Origin: Pimelobacter simplex
GTDB lineage: Bacteria; Actinomycetota; Actinomycetes; Propionibacteriales; Nocardioidaceae
Direction of reading: 5' to 3'
Assembly (NCBI RefSeq): GCF_900114845.1
Contig: NZ_FOUK01000006.1
Span: forward strand, 320,048 to 384,047
DNA: 64,000 bases
The notes under the pieces were generated by a model. That model was not told the DNA's origin and made no database searches. It saw only the letters and a program-made list of their open reading frames with translations. Position numbers and translations under genes: made by a program. Below, in pieces: positions 31,290 through 39,494 of this stretch; the stretch's first letter is position 1, and every line of letters begins with the position of its first letter.

Positions 31290-32641
31290 ACCGCCGCCCG
31301 CCGCACCAGCTTGTGGTTGCAGAACTCCAGCAGCCCCAGCGCCCCGAGCTCGCGCCCGAACCCCGACTGCTTCACCCCACCGAACGGCAGGTCCGGCTCG
31401 GAGTCCTCGACGCAGTTGACGAAGACCATGCCGACGTCGAGGCGGTCCGCGACGTCGGCCGCGCGCTGCTCGTCGGCCGTGAAGACCGCCGCCCCCAGCC
31501 CGTACGGCGACGCGTTGGCCAGGTCGACGGCCTCGTCCACGGTCTCGGCGCGGAAGACCACGAGGACCGGGCCGAAGACCTCCTCGGTGAAGAGGTCCAT
31601 GGCGGGCGTGACGCCGGTCAGGACGGCGGGGGTGACGTAGGCGCCGACGTCGGAGAGGAGGCCGCCGGTGTGCAGGGTCGCGCCCTGGGCGACGGCGCGG
31701 GTGATCTGGGCGCCGACCTGCTCTGCGGCAGCGCGGGAGGCGAGCGGGGCGAGGTCCGGGTCGGCGGCGTGGGCGTCGGCCAGGCGGACGAGCTCGGCGA
31801 CGAAGTCGTCGTACGCGTCGGCAGTGACGATCATCCGCTTCGGCGAGTTGCAGGCCTGGCCCATGTTCGCCAGCCGCGAGCCGTACGCCGTCCGCGCGGT
31901 CGCGGCGGCGTCGGCCGTGTCGAGCACGAGGAGGGGGTCGGAGCCGCCGAGCTCGAGGACGGCCTTCTTCAGGTGCCGCCCGGCGGTCTCGCCGATGATC
32001 CGGCCGACCCGCTCGCTGCCGGTGAACGAGACGCCGCGGACGCGGGGGTCCGCGATCGCGCGGGCGACGTCGGCGTCGTCGAGCAGGACGACGCTCGACA
32101 CGTGCTCGGGCACACCGGCCTCGCGCAGCACGTCGGCCAGGGCCGCGGCGCTGCGCGGGCAGGCCGGTGCGGGCTTGATCATCACCGCGTTGCCGAGCAG
32201 CAGGTTCGGCGCGAGGAGCCGGGCGAGCTGGTAGTACGGGTAGTTCCACGGCATCACGCCGAGGACCAGGCCCACCGGCTCCGTGCGGACCTCGGCGGCG
32301 CCGCCCGACATCGGCGTGAAGGCCTCCGTGGCCAGCATCGCCGGGCCGGCGGTGGCGTAGTACTCGAAGATGTCGGCCACGACGCCGACCTCGCCGGCCG
32401 CCGAGGCGACCGGCTTGCCCATCTCGAGCGAGGCGTGGGCCGCGAGCTCGTCGGAGCGCTCCCGCAGCAGGTGCGCGGCGCGGAGCAGGATCGCCGCACG
32501 GTCCTCGGCGGGAAGCCCGCGCCAGTCCTGGTACGCCGCGTCGGCCTCGCCGATCAGCTTCTCCGCGTCGGTCCACGGCGTGCTGGGGTACGACGCGAGG
32601 ACCTCGCCGGTGCGGGGGTCGGTGACCTGGTAGCCGGTCAT
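31283..32641 (-). CDS. NAD(P)-dependent aldehyde dehydrogenase (succinate-semialdehyde dehydrogenase-like)
   Basis: The 452-residue protein has the full aldehyde dehydrogenase layout: coenzyme-binding part with PWNYPYYQLARLLAPNLLLG and FTGSERVGR, catalytic Glu230 in LELGGSDPLLVL and nucleophile Cys264 in NMGQACNSPKR. Overall pattern is closest to the GabD1-type succinate-semialdehyde dehydrogenases of actinobacteria. It is the last gene of an operon with an amino-acid ABC transporter and a glutamine amidotransferase-type hydrolase, which would fit oxidation of an aldehyde from a GABA- or polyamine-like compound. AGGAG precedes the ATG at 32641. Confidence 0.9.
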   Translation of the reverse strand: MTGYQVTDPRTGEVLASYPSTPWTDAEKLIGEADAAYQDWRGLPAEDRAAILLRAAHLLRERSDELAAHASLEMGKPVASAAGEVGVVADIFEYYATAGPAMLATEAFTPMSGGAAEVRTEPVGLVLGVMPWNYPYYQLARLLAPNLLLGNAVMIKPAPACPRSAAALADVLREAGVPEHVSSVVLLDDADVARAIADPRVRGVSFTGSERVGRIIGETAGRHLKKAVLELGGSDPLLVLDTADAAATARTAYGSRLANMGQACNSPKRMIVTADAYDDFVAELVRLADAHAADPDLAPLASRAAAEQVGAQITRAVAQGATLHTGGLLSDVGAYVTPAVLTGVTPAMDLFTEEVFGPVLVVFRAETVDEAVDLANASPYGLGAAVFTADEQRAADVADRLDVGMVFVNCVEDSEPDLPFGGVKQSGFGRELGALGLLEFCNHKLVRRAAVS

Positions 32642-32669
32642 GGGGAGCTGCTCCTGGGGGTGGTGGGTG

Positions 32670-33467
32670 TCAGAGAACGCGGGAGAGGAACGCCCGCGTG
32701 CGCTCGTGGGTGACCTGGTCGACGGCCAGGCTGGCACCGGCCCCGACCTCGACGACAGCGCCGCGCTCCATGAAGACGAACCGGTCGCACACCTCGCGGG
32801 CGAAGCCGATCTCGTGGGTGACCACGACCATCGTCATGCCGCTGGCGGCGAGGCTCTTCATGACGTCGAGCACCTCGCTGACCAGCTCCGGGTCGAGGGC
32901 GGACGTCGGCTCGTCGAACAGCATCACCTTCGGGTGCATCGCCAGCGCGCGGGCGATCGCCACGCGCTGCTGCTGACCACCCGAGAGCTGCGCCGGGTAG
33001 ACGTGCTCCTTGTCGGCGAGCCCGACCTGGTCGAGCAGGTCGCGGGCCTCCTTGCGCGCCACCTCGGCGTCGACCCCCAGGACGCCGATCGGCGCCTCGA
33101 CGAGGTTCTCGAGCACGGTCTTGTGCGCGAACAGGTTGAACTGCTGGAACACCATGCCGATGTGGCGCCGCTGCCGGTTGAGCTGCCGGTCGGACAGCTC
33201 GCGCAGCCTGCCGCGGTGGGGCCGGTAGCCGAGCAGCTCGCCGTCGAGGAAGACGTGTCCCTCGTCGAACGGCTCGAGCAGGTTGAGGCAGCGCAGGAAG
33301 CTGCTCTTGCCCGCACCCGAGGGGCCGAGCAGGCTGATCGTCTCGCCCGCGCGGACCCGCAGGCTCACGTCGTCGACGACGGTCAGGTCGCCGTACCTCT
33401 TGGTGACGCCGACCGCCTCGAGGACGGGCGTCTCGCCCGGCTGCACTGCATCGGTGGCGGTGGTCAT
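32670..33467 (-). CDS. Polar amino-acid ABC transporter ATP-binding protein
   Basis: This 265-residue ATPase has Walker A GPSGAGKSSFLRCLN, Q-loop IGMVFQQFNLFAHKTVLEN, signature LSGGQQQRVAIARAL, Walker B VMLFDEPTSALDPE and the switch His in VVVTHEIGFA. This is the GlnQ/HisP pattern of importers for polar amino acids and related compounds. The ATG at 33467 overlaps the permease stop by 4 bases. It would energise the permease and binding protein encoded just upstream. Confidence 0.95.
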   Translation of the reverse strand: MTTATDAVQPGETPVLEAVGVTKRYGDLTVVDDVSLRVRAGETISLLGPSGAGKSSFLRCLNLLEPFDEGHVFLDGELLGYRPHRGRLRELSDRQLNRQRRHIGMVFQQFNLFAHKTVLENLVEAPIGVLGVDAEVARKEARDLLDQVGLADKEHVYPAQLSGGQQQRVAIARALAMHPKVMLFDEPTSALDPELVSEVLDVMKSLAASGMTMVVVTHEIGFAREVCDRFVFMERGAVVEVGAGASLAVDQVTHERTRAFLSRVL

Positions 33468-34384
33468 GACAGCTCCTTGTCGGCCAGCTCGGCGACGGCG
33501 GTGGGCCGGGCGGTGCGACGCCCGGGGGCGCGCCGCAGCCGGCGCTCGATGAGGTACTGCAGCCCGGACAGCACCGAGACGATGACCATGTACCAGAGCG
33601 TGGCGACCAGCAGCAGCGGCACCACCTGGAAGGTGCTCGAGTAGATCTGCTGGACCGAGTAGAGCAGGTCCGGCACCGAGATGAACGCCACCAGCGAGGT
33701 GGCCTTGAGCAGGTTGATCGTCTCGTTGGCCACGGGCGGGATCGCCACCCGCATCGCCTGCGGGAGGACGATCCGCCACATGGTCCGGGCGTGGCTCATG
33801 CCGAGCGCGGCGGCGGCCTCCCGCTGGCCGACGGGCACCGACTGGATCGAGGCGCGCAGCACCTCGGACGTGTAGGCCGCCTGCTGGAGCCCGAAGGCCG
33901 CCACCGCCGCGACCATCGGGCTGACCAGGTCCTGGGTCGAGGTGCTGAACAGCTCGGGCCCGAACGGGATCGAGATCGTGATCTCCGGGTAGACCAGCGA
34001 GAGGTTGTAGGCCAGCACCAGGAGTACCAGCAGCGGGATCGAGCGGAAGAACCACACGTAGGTCCAGCTGGACCCGCGCAGGACGGGATTCTTCGAGAGC
34101 CTCATGTTGGCCACGACCACCCCGAGGACGATGGCGATGACGATCGCCAGCACCGTGATCACCAGCGTGCGGCGCAGACCCTCCATGACGGCCGGGTCGA
34201 AGAAGTACTCCCGGACCGTCGGCCAGTCGAGGGCCTCGTTGCCGGCCAGGCTGCGCAGCACGGCGAGCACGGCGACGACGATGACGACGGCGTACACCGT
34301 GCGCAGCACCGGCAGCGGCTTGCTCCGCCGCATGCCGATGACGTCAGCCGGCGTCGGCGCGGTGGTGGGGATCGGGGTGGTCAT
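33464..34384 (-). CDS. Amino-acid ABC transporter permease
   Basis: The 306-residue membrane protein has a hydrophobic N-terminal region and the permease core with the HisM/GlnP loop (GMSHARTMWRIVLPQAMRVA, the EAA motif contacting the ATPase, preceded by SVPVGQREAAAALG). Five to six membrane helices are visible. A single permease gene suggests a homodimer. GAGGAAG precedes the ATG. It works with the ATPase and substrate-binding protein of the same operon. Confidence 0.94.
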   Translation of the reverse strand: MTTPIPTTAPTPADVIGMRRSKPLPVLRTVYAVVIVVAVLAVLRSLAGNEALDWPTVREYFFDPAVMEGLRRTLVITVLAIVIAIVLGVVVANMRLSKNPVLRGSSWTYVWFFRSIPLLVLLVLAYNLSLVYPEITISIPFGPELFSTSTQDLVSPMVAAVAAFGLQQAAYTSEVLRASIQSVPVGQREAAAALGMSHARTMWRIVLPQAMRVAIPPVANETINLLKATSLVAFISVPDLLYSVQQIYSSTFQVVPLLLVATLWYMVIVSVLSGLQYLIERRLRRAPGRRTARPTAVAELADKELS

Positions 34385-34394
34385 GGCCGCTTCC

Positions 34395-35282
34395 TCAGGG
34401 CTCGACGTTGGGGTCGGGGTTGACCTCGGCCCGCTCGACGGCGGTCGACTCGACGCCGTACCGCTTCAGGATCTTGGTGTACTCGCCGCTGTCGATGAGC
34501 TCGTTGATGCCGTCGGCGAGCGCCTGGGCCATCCCGTTGCCCTTCTTGGCGGCGACGCTGATCAGCACGTAGTGGTAGTGCGGACCGCTGACCTTGAACG
34601 TGTTGCCGGCCTTCTTCTGGATGAAGCCCAGGTTGGTCACCGTCGCGGTGGTCGCGTCGGCCTGCTTGCTCTGCACGGCCAGCGTGGCCGCGCCCTGGTC
34701 GGCGAAGGTCAGCACCGTGATGGCGTCCTTGCCGTCCTTGGTGCAGGTCGCCGACTGCTCCTTGAGCACCGGGATCGAGCTGTCGGCCGCGACGAGCGCG
34801 ATCTTCAGGCCGCACAGGGAGTCCATCGAGTCGCCGATGTCGTCGGCGTCCGCGAGGGTCATGAAGGAGTGGTAGTCCTTGAGGAACGAGACCTGGTCGA
34901 AGACCTTCTCGCGCTCGGCCGTGACGTCGGCGCCGAACGCACCGAAGTAGGTCTCCCGGTTGATGCCGAGGAGCGCGTTCTCGAACGAGTCGTTCTTGAG
35001 CGTCACGGTCTCGCCCCAGGGGCCGCCCAGCGCCTTGGCCAGGTCGACGCTGATGCCCTGCGCGTCCTTGCCCTCGAGGAAGGCGTACGGCGGGTAGCCG
35101 ACGACGGCGGGCGCGACGAGCTTGCCCTTGAACTGGCTCGGGACGGCGACCTTGCCGCTGCCGACCGGCGCCTTGTCCTTGTCGTCCGAGGAGGACGAGG
35201 AGGAGCAGGCCGCCGCCGCGACGGAGGTGACGAGGAGGGTGGCGAGGACCGCGGCGCCGCGCCGCATGCTCACGGCGCGCAT
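34395..35282 (-). CDS. ABC transporter substrate-binding lipoprotein
   Basis: This 295-residue protein begins with a lipoprotein signal (AAVLATLLVTSVAAAACSSS, lipidated Cys about residue 26) and continues with a family 3 solute-binding domain (GYPPYAFLEGKDAQGISVDL, YFGAFGADVTAEREKVFDQV, ITVLTFADQGAATLAVQSKQ). It delivers the substrate, probably an amino-acid-like compound, to the adjacent permease. The ATG at 35282 overlaps the stop of the DUF3830 gene; ATG at 35267 is possible. Confidence 0.93.
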   Translation of the reverse strand: MRAVSMRRGAAVLATLLVTSVAAAACSSSSSSDDKDKAPVGSGKVAVPSQFKGKLVAPAVVGYPPYAFLEGKDAQGISVDLAKALGGPWGETVTLKNDSFENALLGINRETYFGAFGADVTAEREKVFDQVSFLKDYHSFMTLADADDIGDSMDSLCGLKIALVAADSSIPVLKEQSATCTKDGKDAITVLTFADQGAATLAVQSKQADATTATVTNLGFIQKKAGNTFKVSGPHYHYVLISVAAKKGNGMAQALADGINELIDSGEYTKILKRYGVESTAVERAEVNPDPNVEP

Positions 35283-35764
35283 CACACGCGACCGATCGTG
35301 AGGCTCTTGACGCCGGAGACGCGGGTCTCCTGGCAGGCGGCGGCGAACTCGTCGAGGCCCTCGGTGATCGAGGCGAAGATCGAGCACGGCGTCCAGCCGA
35401 GGGGACCGAAGATCCGGCCGCCCTTGCCGTAGAAGATGCCGACCTCCCAGAGCTCGAAGTCGAGGCCCGACATCTGGTGCGGGATCTGGTGGTAGAAGAT
35501 CAGGTCGCCGGCGGCCGGGATGACCTGCTGGTTCTCGGCGGGCAGCGCGGCCGGGTCGAAGTTCTGCGCGGACTCGGGGAGCCCGAACATGACCTCGGGG
35601 CCGGCGTACATCGCGTGCATGACGGTCTCGGTGACCGGCTCGGCCAGGGCCGACCAGAGCGCCTCGGCCGTCTTCGGCGCGACGTCGTCGGCCAGCGTCG
35701 CGACAGCGCGCGCGCCGTTGTCGAACTCCAGGTAGATCTGGCGCTCGGGGGTGGTGGTCGTCAT
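35282..35764 (-). CDS. DUF3830 family protein
   Basis: This 160-residue protein matches the pattern of DUF3830, a cyclophilin-like small family often encoded with transporters and amidohydrolases. Typical segments are the N-terminal strand (YLEFDNGARAVATLADDVAP), PKTAEALWSALAEPVTETVM and the AGDLIFYHQIPHQMSGLDFE block. The biochemical role is not established. Its place between the hydrolase and binding-protein genes suggests a part in handling the transported compound. Confidence 0.8.
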   Translation of the reverse strand: MTTTTPERQIYLEFDNGARAVATLADDVAPKTAEALWSALAEPVTETVMHAMYAGPEVMFGLPESAQNFDPAALPAENQQVIPAAGDLIFYHQIPHQMSGLDFELWEVGIFYGKGGRIFGPLGWTPCSIFASITEGLDEFAAACQETRVSGVKSLTIGRV

Positions 35765-35781
35765 CGGTCCTACTTTCTCGT

Positions 35782-36534
35782 TCAGTCGTGCTGAGGGTGG
35801 TCCGCCGCACTCCGGCAGGCGTCGGCGAAGGCGGCGAAGATCGGGCGTTGGGTACGGCGCTCGGCCGGGGCGGTGAGCTTCTCGGGGTGCCACTGCAGGC
35901 ACAGGCAGAACCACGCGGGGTCGGTGCTCTCGATGGCCTCGAGGACGCCGTCGGAGGTGCGCGCGGAGACCTGGAAGCCGCTGGGCGCCTGCTCGACCGC
36001 CTGGTGGTGGATGCTGTTGACGACGTGCTCGCCGTCGCCGAGCAGGCTCGCCAGGCGGGTACCGGGCTCGACGGCGACCGGGTGCCGCAGGCCGAGGATC
36101 TCGTCGGCGCCGCTGACCCGCGGGTGCTCCGGTGTCACCGGGAGCTCCTGGACCAGCCGGCGCTCGCTCGCGACGGCGGCGATCTGCATGCCGCGGCAGA
36201 TCCCGAGGACCGGGATGCCGCGCCGCTTGGCCTCGTGGAAGAGGGCGACGTCGTTGGCGTCGCGCTCGACGTCGTAGTGCTGGCCGGCCTGGGGCGACGC
36301 GCCGGACCGGACCGGGTGGACGTCCTCGCCGCCGGCGAGCACGAGCCCGTCGAGCCGGGCCGCCATCGCCCGGGCGTTGGACGGGTGCGGCAGCAGGACG
36401 ACGTCGAGGCCCTCGTCCTGCAGCGGCGCGACGTACTCGGGGCCGAGCGTGAAGAGGTCGGTCTGCTCGCCGAGGTAGGTCGCGAGGGGACGGCGCCAGA
36501 CCGTCACCCCGACGAGGGGGCGCTGGGCGACCAT
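35782..36534 (-). CDS. Class I glutamine amidotransferase-like hydrolase (PuuD/peptidase C26 type)
   Basis: The 250-residue protein has the C26 hydrolase triad: nucleophile Cys113 in GIPVLGICRGMQIAA and the His-Glu pair in QWHPEK near the C-terminus. LVLAGGEDVHP is the usual GGxD region. PuuD, the best-known relative, cleaves gamma-glutamyl-GABA in putrescine breakdown. As first gene of an operon with an amino-acid transporter and an aldehyde dehydrogenase, a gamma-glutamyl-amine substrate is plausible but unproven. ATG at 36534 has GGAGAG upstream; a GTG at 36555 would add seven residues. Confidence 0.88.
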   Translation of the reverse strand: MVAQRPLVGVTVWRRPLATYLGEQTDLFTLGPEYVAPLQDEGLDVVLLPHPSNARAMAARLDGLVLAGGEDVHPVRSGASPQAGQHYDVERDANDVALFHEAKRRGIPVLGICRGMQIAAVASERRLVQELPVTPEHPRVSGADEILGLRHPVAVEPGTRLASLLGDGEHVVNSIHHQAVEQAPSGFQVSARTSDGVLEAIESTDPAWFCLCLQWHPEKLTAPAERRTQRPIFAAFADACRSAADHPQHD

Positions 36535-36562
36535 CGCTGCTTCTCTCCGTGCCACGCGTCAC

Positions 36563-36590
36563 ACTTTACGCGTTTCAGCCAAAACTGCAA
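36563..36590 (-). promoter_or_regulatory. Predicted promoter of the hydrolase-transporter-dehydrogenase operon
   Basis: On the minus strand TTGCAG (36590-36585), a 16-base spacer and TAAAGT (36568-36563) form a vegetative-type promoter about 30 bases before the first ATG. The surrounding 60 bases are notably A/T-rich for this genome. The adjacent Lrp-type regulator is the obvious candidate to act here. Confidence 0.55.
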
Positions 36591-36689
36591 TGCCTTCTTT
36601 CGGATTCAGACAGATAGCCCCCACCAAATGTGCGCAATGACCGCCTCGCTCCCCCGGCGTCGTGGCACCGGCGGAGCGGGCGAGGTCGC

Positions 36690-37700
36690 TCAGTCGGCGA
36701 CGGGCTCCACAGCGGTCGGCGCCACGAGCAGCGGGCCGCGGCGCAGCGGGAACAGGACGACGCCCGTCCGGTCGACCGACTCCACACCGAGGCCGGCGAT
36801 GTCCTCGGTGACGAACGCGTAGAGCGCCGCCTCGTCGAGGAGCAGGCAGTCGATCATGATCTGCGAGCGCCCGGTCAGCGCGACGCAGAAGCGCACCGCC
36901 GGGTGCCGGCCGAGCGTGCGGCCGACGTCGTCGATCCGGTCCGGGCGGACCCGCAACCAGATCAGCGCCTCCAGGCCCAGCCCGTGGAGCGCGGGCGCGA
37001 CCTCCGTGCGGACGTGGAGCGCCCCGGCCGCGAACAGGCTGTCGAGCCGGCGTCGCACCGTCGGCGTCGAGAGGCCCACGCTCCGCGCGAGCTGGGCGAC
37101 CGCCGCCCGGCCGTCGGCCGCGAGCTCGGCGACGAGCGCCTCGTCCTCGGGCTCGAGCTCGAGGTGCTCGGCCGGGACGGCGTCCTCCGCCGGCCGGATC
37201 ATGTCCTGCACCAGCGCCGCCGTGGGCTCGGGCGGCAGCTCGCGCGCGACCCAGTCGTAGCCGGACCGGAAGTAGCGCAGCACCGTGCTCGCCTGCACCG
37301 AGACGACGTCGTCGATCGACGGGATCTCGTCGAGCAGCAGCCGGGCCCGGTCCTCCAGCGTGCGCGGCAGGATCATGCAGGTCAGGTCGCCCGAGCCCTC
37401 GATCACCGACACCGACGACGCATCCGCCCGCTCCGACAGGATCTGGCCGACCTGCACCGCCCGGCCCGGGGCCGTGTGGATCTCGACGACGACGGGGTGC
37501 GCATGGCCCACGATGGTCGTGTCCAGGTAGGTCGAGACCCGCACCAGCCCCTCGTCGATCAGCCGCTGCCCGCGCCGCGCCACGGTCCGCTCGGGCAGGT
37601 CGAGCGCCCGCGCGATCGCCCCCCACGTGGCGCGACCGTTCACCTGGAGCGCCGAGGCGATGGTCATGTCCAGGGAGCCGGCGTCGGCGGATCCGATCAT
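36690..37700 (-). CDS. Lrp/AsnC-family regulator with two Lrp units
   Basis: The 336-residue protein contains two complete AsnC units in tandem, about twice the usual length. Each has a helix-turn-helix (ATWGAIARALDLPERTVARR near residue 24; AAVAQLARSVGLSTPTVRRR near 199) followed by a ligand-binding RAM-like region. Such regulators sense amino acids or related metabolites. The adjacent transport/catabolic operon is the likely target. The ATG lies six bases behind a TAGGGT box, so the mRNA is probably leaderless. Confidence 0.9.
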   Translation of the reverse strand: MIGSADAGSLDMTIASALQVNGRATWGAIARALDLPERTVARRGQRLIDEGLVRVSTYLDTTIVGHAHPVVVEIHTAPGRAVQVGQILSERADASSVSVIEGSGDLTCMILPRTLEDRARLLLDEIPSIDDVVSVQASTVLRYFRSGYDWVARELPPEPTAALVQDMIRPAEDAVPAEHLELEPEDEALVAELAADGRAAVAQLARSVGLSTPTVRRRLDSLFAAGALHVRTEVAPALHGLGLEALIWLRVRPDRIDDVGRTLGRHPAVRFCVALTGRSQIMIDCLLLDEAALYAFVTEDIAGLGVESVDRTGVVLFPLRRGPLLVAPTAVEPVAD

Positions 37701-37706
37701 GGGACG

Positions 37707-37725
37707 ACCCTAGGCTCCCTAGACT
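37707..37725. promoter_or_regulatory. Divergent leaderless-type -10 boxes
   Basis: TAGGGT on the minus strand (37712-37707) lies six bases before the Lrp-type ATG. TAGACT on the plus strand (37720-37725) lies eight bases before the glycosyltransferase ATG. The whole divergent spacer is only 33 bases. Confidence 0.5.
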
Positions 37726-37733
37726 CCCTGGCC

Positions 37734-38843
37734 ATGGGCGCCACCCGAGCCAGGCTCTGCCTGACCATGATCGTCAGGGACGAGGCCGCCATCATCGAGC
37801 GCTGCCTGGCGGCCGCGGCGCCGTGGATCGACGCCTACGCGATCCACGACACCGGATCGACCGACGGCACGGTCGAGATCATCCGGTCGTTCTTCGAGCG
37901 GCACGGCGTGCCCGGCCAGGTGACCCACGGCCGGTTCGACGACTTCGCCCAGGCCCGCAACGACTCCCTCGCGGCGGCGCGGGAGACCGCCGCGGCGCAC
38001 GACGTCGACCACCTCCTCCTCTGCGACGCCGACATGGAGCTCGTCGTCGAGGACGCCGGCTTCCGTGAGGGGCTGGCCGCGGACGCCTACCTCGTCGACC
38101 AGCAGGACGGCGTCCTCCGGTACGCCAACGTGAGGCTCGTGCGCGCCGGCCTCCCGGCGCGCTACGAAGGGGTCACCCACGAGTACCTCGACCTCGGCGC
38201 GACGGACCGTGAGCCCCTCCGCGGGATCTGGTTCCGCGACCATGCCGAGGGCTCCAGCCGTCAGGTGAAGTTCGAGCGCGACCTGGCCCTGCTCGACCGC
38301 GGCCTCGCGGCCGAGCCCGGCAACGCCCGCTACGTCTTCTACCGGGCCCAGACCCTGCGCGACCTCGGCCGCGACCGGGAGGCGCTGTCCGCCTACCAGC
38401 ACCGGGCGTCGCTCGGGGGCTGGGCCGAGGAGGTCTGGTACTCGCTGCTGCAGGTGGCCGTGCTCCGCGAGCGGCTCGACCCCGGCGACCCGGACGTGCT
38501 CACGGCCTACCTGACGGCGTACGAGAACCGGCCCGGGCGCGCCGAGACCCTCGTCGAGCTGGCTCGCCACCTCCGCGAGCACGGGCGCCACGAGCTCGCC
38601 CACGTCTTCGCGACGAGGGCGGTGGAGCTGCCGCCGACGGGCGACATCCTCTTCGTGGCGCCGGCCTGCTACGGCTGGCGGGCCCGCGACGAGCTGTCGA
38701 TCTCGAGCTACTGGGTCGGCCGGCACGCCGAGTCCGCCGCGCTCGCCGAGAGCGTGCTCGCCGACCCGGAGCTGCCCCCGGCGGAGCGTCCTCGAGTCGA
38801 GAAGAACCTCGCCTTCGCCCGCGAGCACACGTCCCTATACTGA
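37734..38843 (+). CDS. Family 2 glycosyltransferase with TPR-like C-terminal region
   Basis: This 369-residue protein starts with a GT2 (GT-A fold) domain: LCLTMIVRDEAAIIERCL, then DTGSTDGTVEII and a DADMEL motif that would bind metal and sugar nucleotide. The second half (about 180-369) is helical with repeats such as NARYVFYRAQTLRDLGRDRE, as in TPR-containing glycosyltransferases. The domain order resembles SunS-type enzymes that modify peptides, but donor and acceptor are unknown. No membrane helix is seen. A TPR lipoprotein gene follows five bases later. Confidence 0.85.
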   Translation: MGATRARLCLTMIVRDEAAIIERCLAAAAPWIDAYAIHDTGSTDGTVEIIRSFFERHGVPGQVTHGRFDDFAQARNDSLAAARETAAAHDVDHLLLCDADMELVVEDAGFREGLAADAYLVDQQDGVLRYANVRLVRAGLPARYEGVTHEYLDLGATDREPLRGIWFRDHAEGSSRQVKFERDLALLDRGLAAEPGNARYVFYRAQTLRDLGRDREALSAYQHRASLGGWAEEVWYSLLQVAVLRERLDPGDPDVLTAYLTAYENRPGRAETLVELARHLREHGRHELAHVFATRAVELPPTGDILFVAPACYGWRARDELSISSYWVGRHAESAALAESVLADPELPPAERPRVEKNLAFAREHTSLY

Positions 38844-38848
38844 CCGGC

Positions 38849-39415
38849 GTGCCCCGCCCCACCCTCGCCGCGCTGGCGCTGCTGAGCGTCCTCGTCGTCA
38901 GTGGGTGCAGCGGCGGCGACGGCGACGACGAGCCGTCCGCGGCGACGTCCTCGGCGACGACGCCGAGCAGCCTGTCCCCCGCGGACACCCTCGTCCAGAC
39001 GGCGCTGGCGCAGCTCGAGGCGGGGGACGCCGCGGCCGCCCGCGCCACCTTCGAGAACGTGCTGGAGCTCGACGCCGACAACGTCTACGCCCACTACAAC
39101 CTCGGCCTGCTGGCCCAGGAGGCCGGCGACGACGCGCTCGCTATCAAGCACTACGACGCGGCGCTGAAGACCGATCCCGAGTTCACCTCGGCGCTCTACA
39201 ACAAGGGCATCGTCCTCGAGACCAGCGACCTGGACGCGGCGGTCGAGCTCTACCGGCGCGCCCTCGCGATCGACCCCGACCTCGCGGCCGCGCACATGCG
39301 GCTCGGCTTCGCCCTGCTGCACCTCGGCAAGACCGACGAGGCCGAGGAGCACCTCTCCACCGGCGTCCGCCTGGACCCGAAGATGGCCGACGTCAAGGCA
39401 CCGTCGTACGGCTGA
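38849..39415 (+). CDS. TPR-repeat lipoprotein
   Basis: The 188-residue protein has a lipoprotein signal (LALLSVLVVSGC, Cys20), an acidic Ser/Thr spacer and three to four TPR units (about 48-180), for example AHYNLGLLAQEAGDDALAIK and ALYNKGIVLETSDLDAAVEL. TPR units mediate protein contacts, here on the outer face of the membrane. The GTG start lies seven bases behind TATACT, a strong -10, so a leaderless transcript is likely although the glycosyltransferase gene is just upstream. Confidence 0.88.
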   Translation: MPRPTLAALALLSVLVVSGCSGGDGDDEPSAATSSATTPSSLSPADTLVQTALAQLEAGDAAAARATFENVLELDADNVYAHYNLGLLAQEAGDDALAIKHYDAALKTDPEFTSALYNKGIVLETSDLDAAVELYRRALAIDPDLAAAHMRLGFALLHLGKTDEAEEHLSTGVRLDPKMADVKAPSYG

Positions 39416-39494
39416 CCGCGCGCCGGTGGCGGCATCGAGCAGCGGTCTTCGGATATGGCGGACATTCGCCAGTTCCTGCACCTAGGCTAGACCG

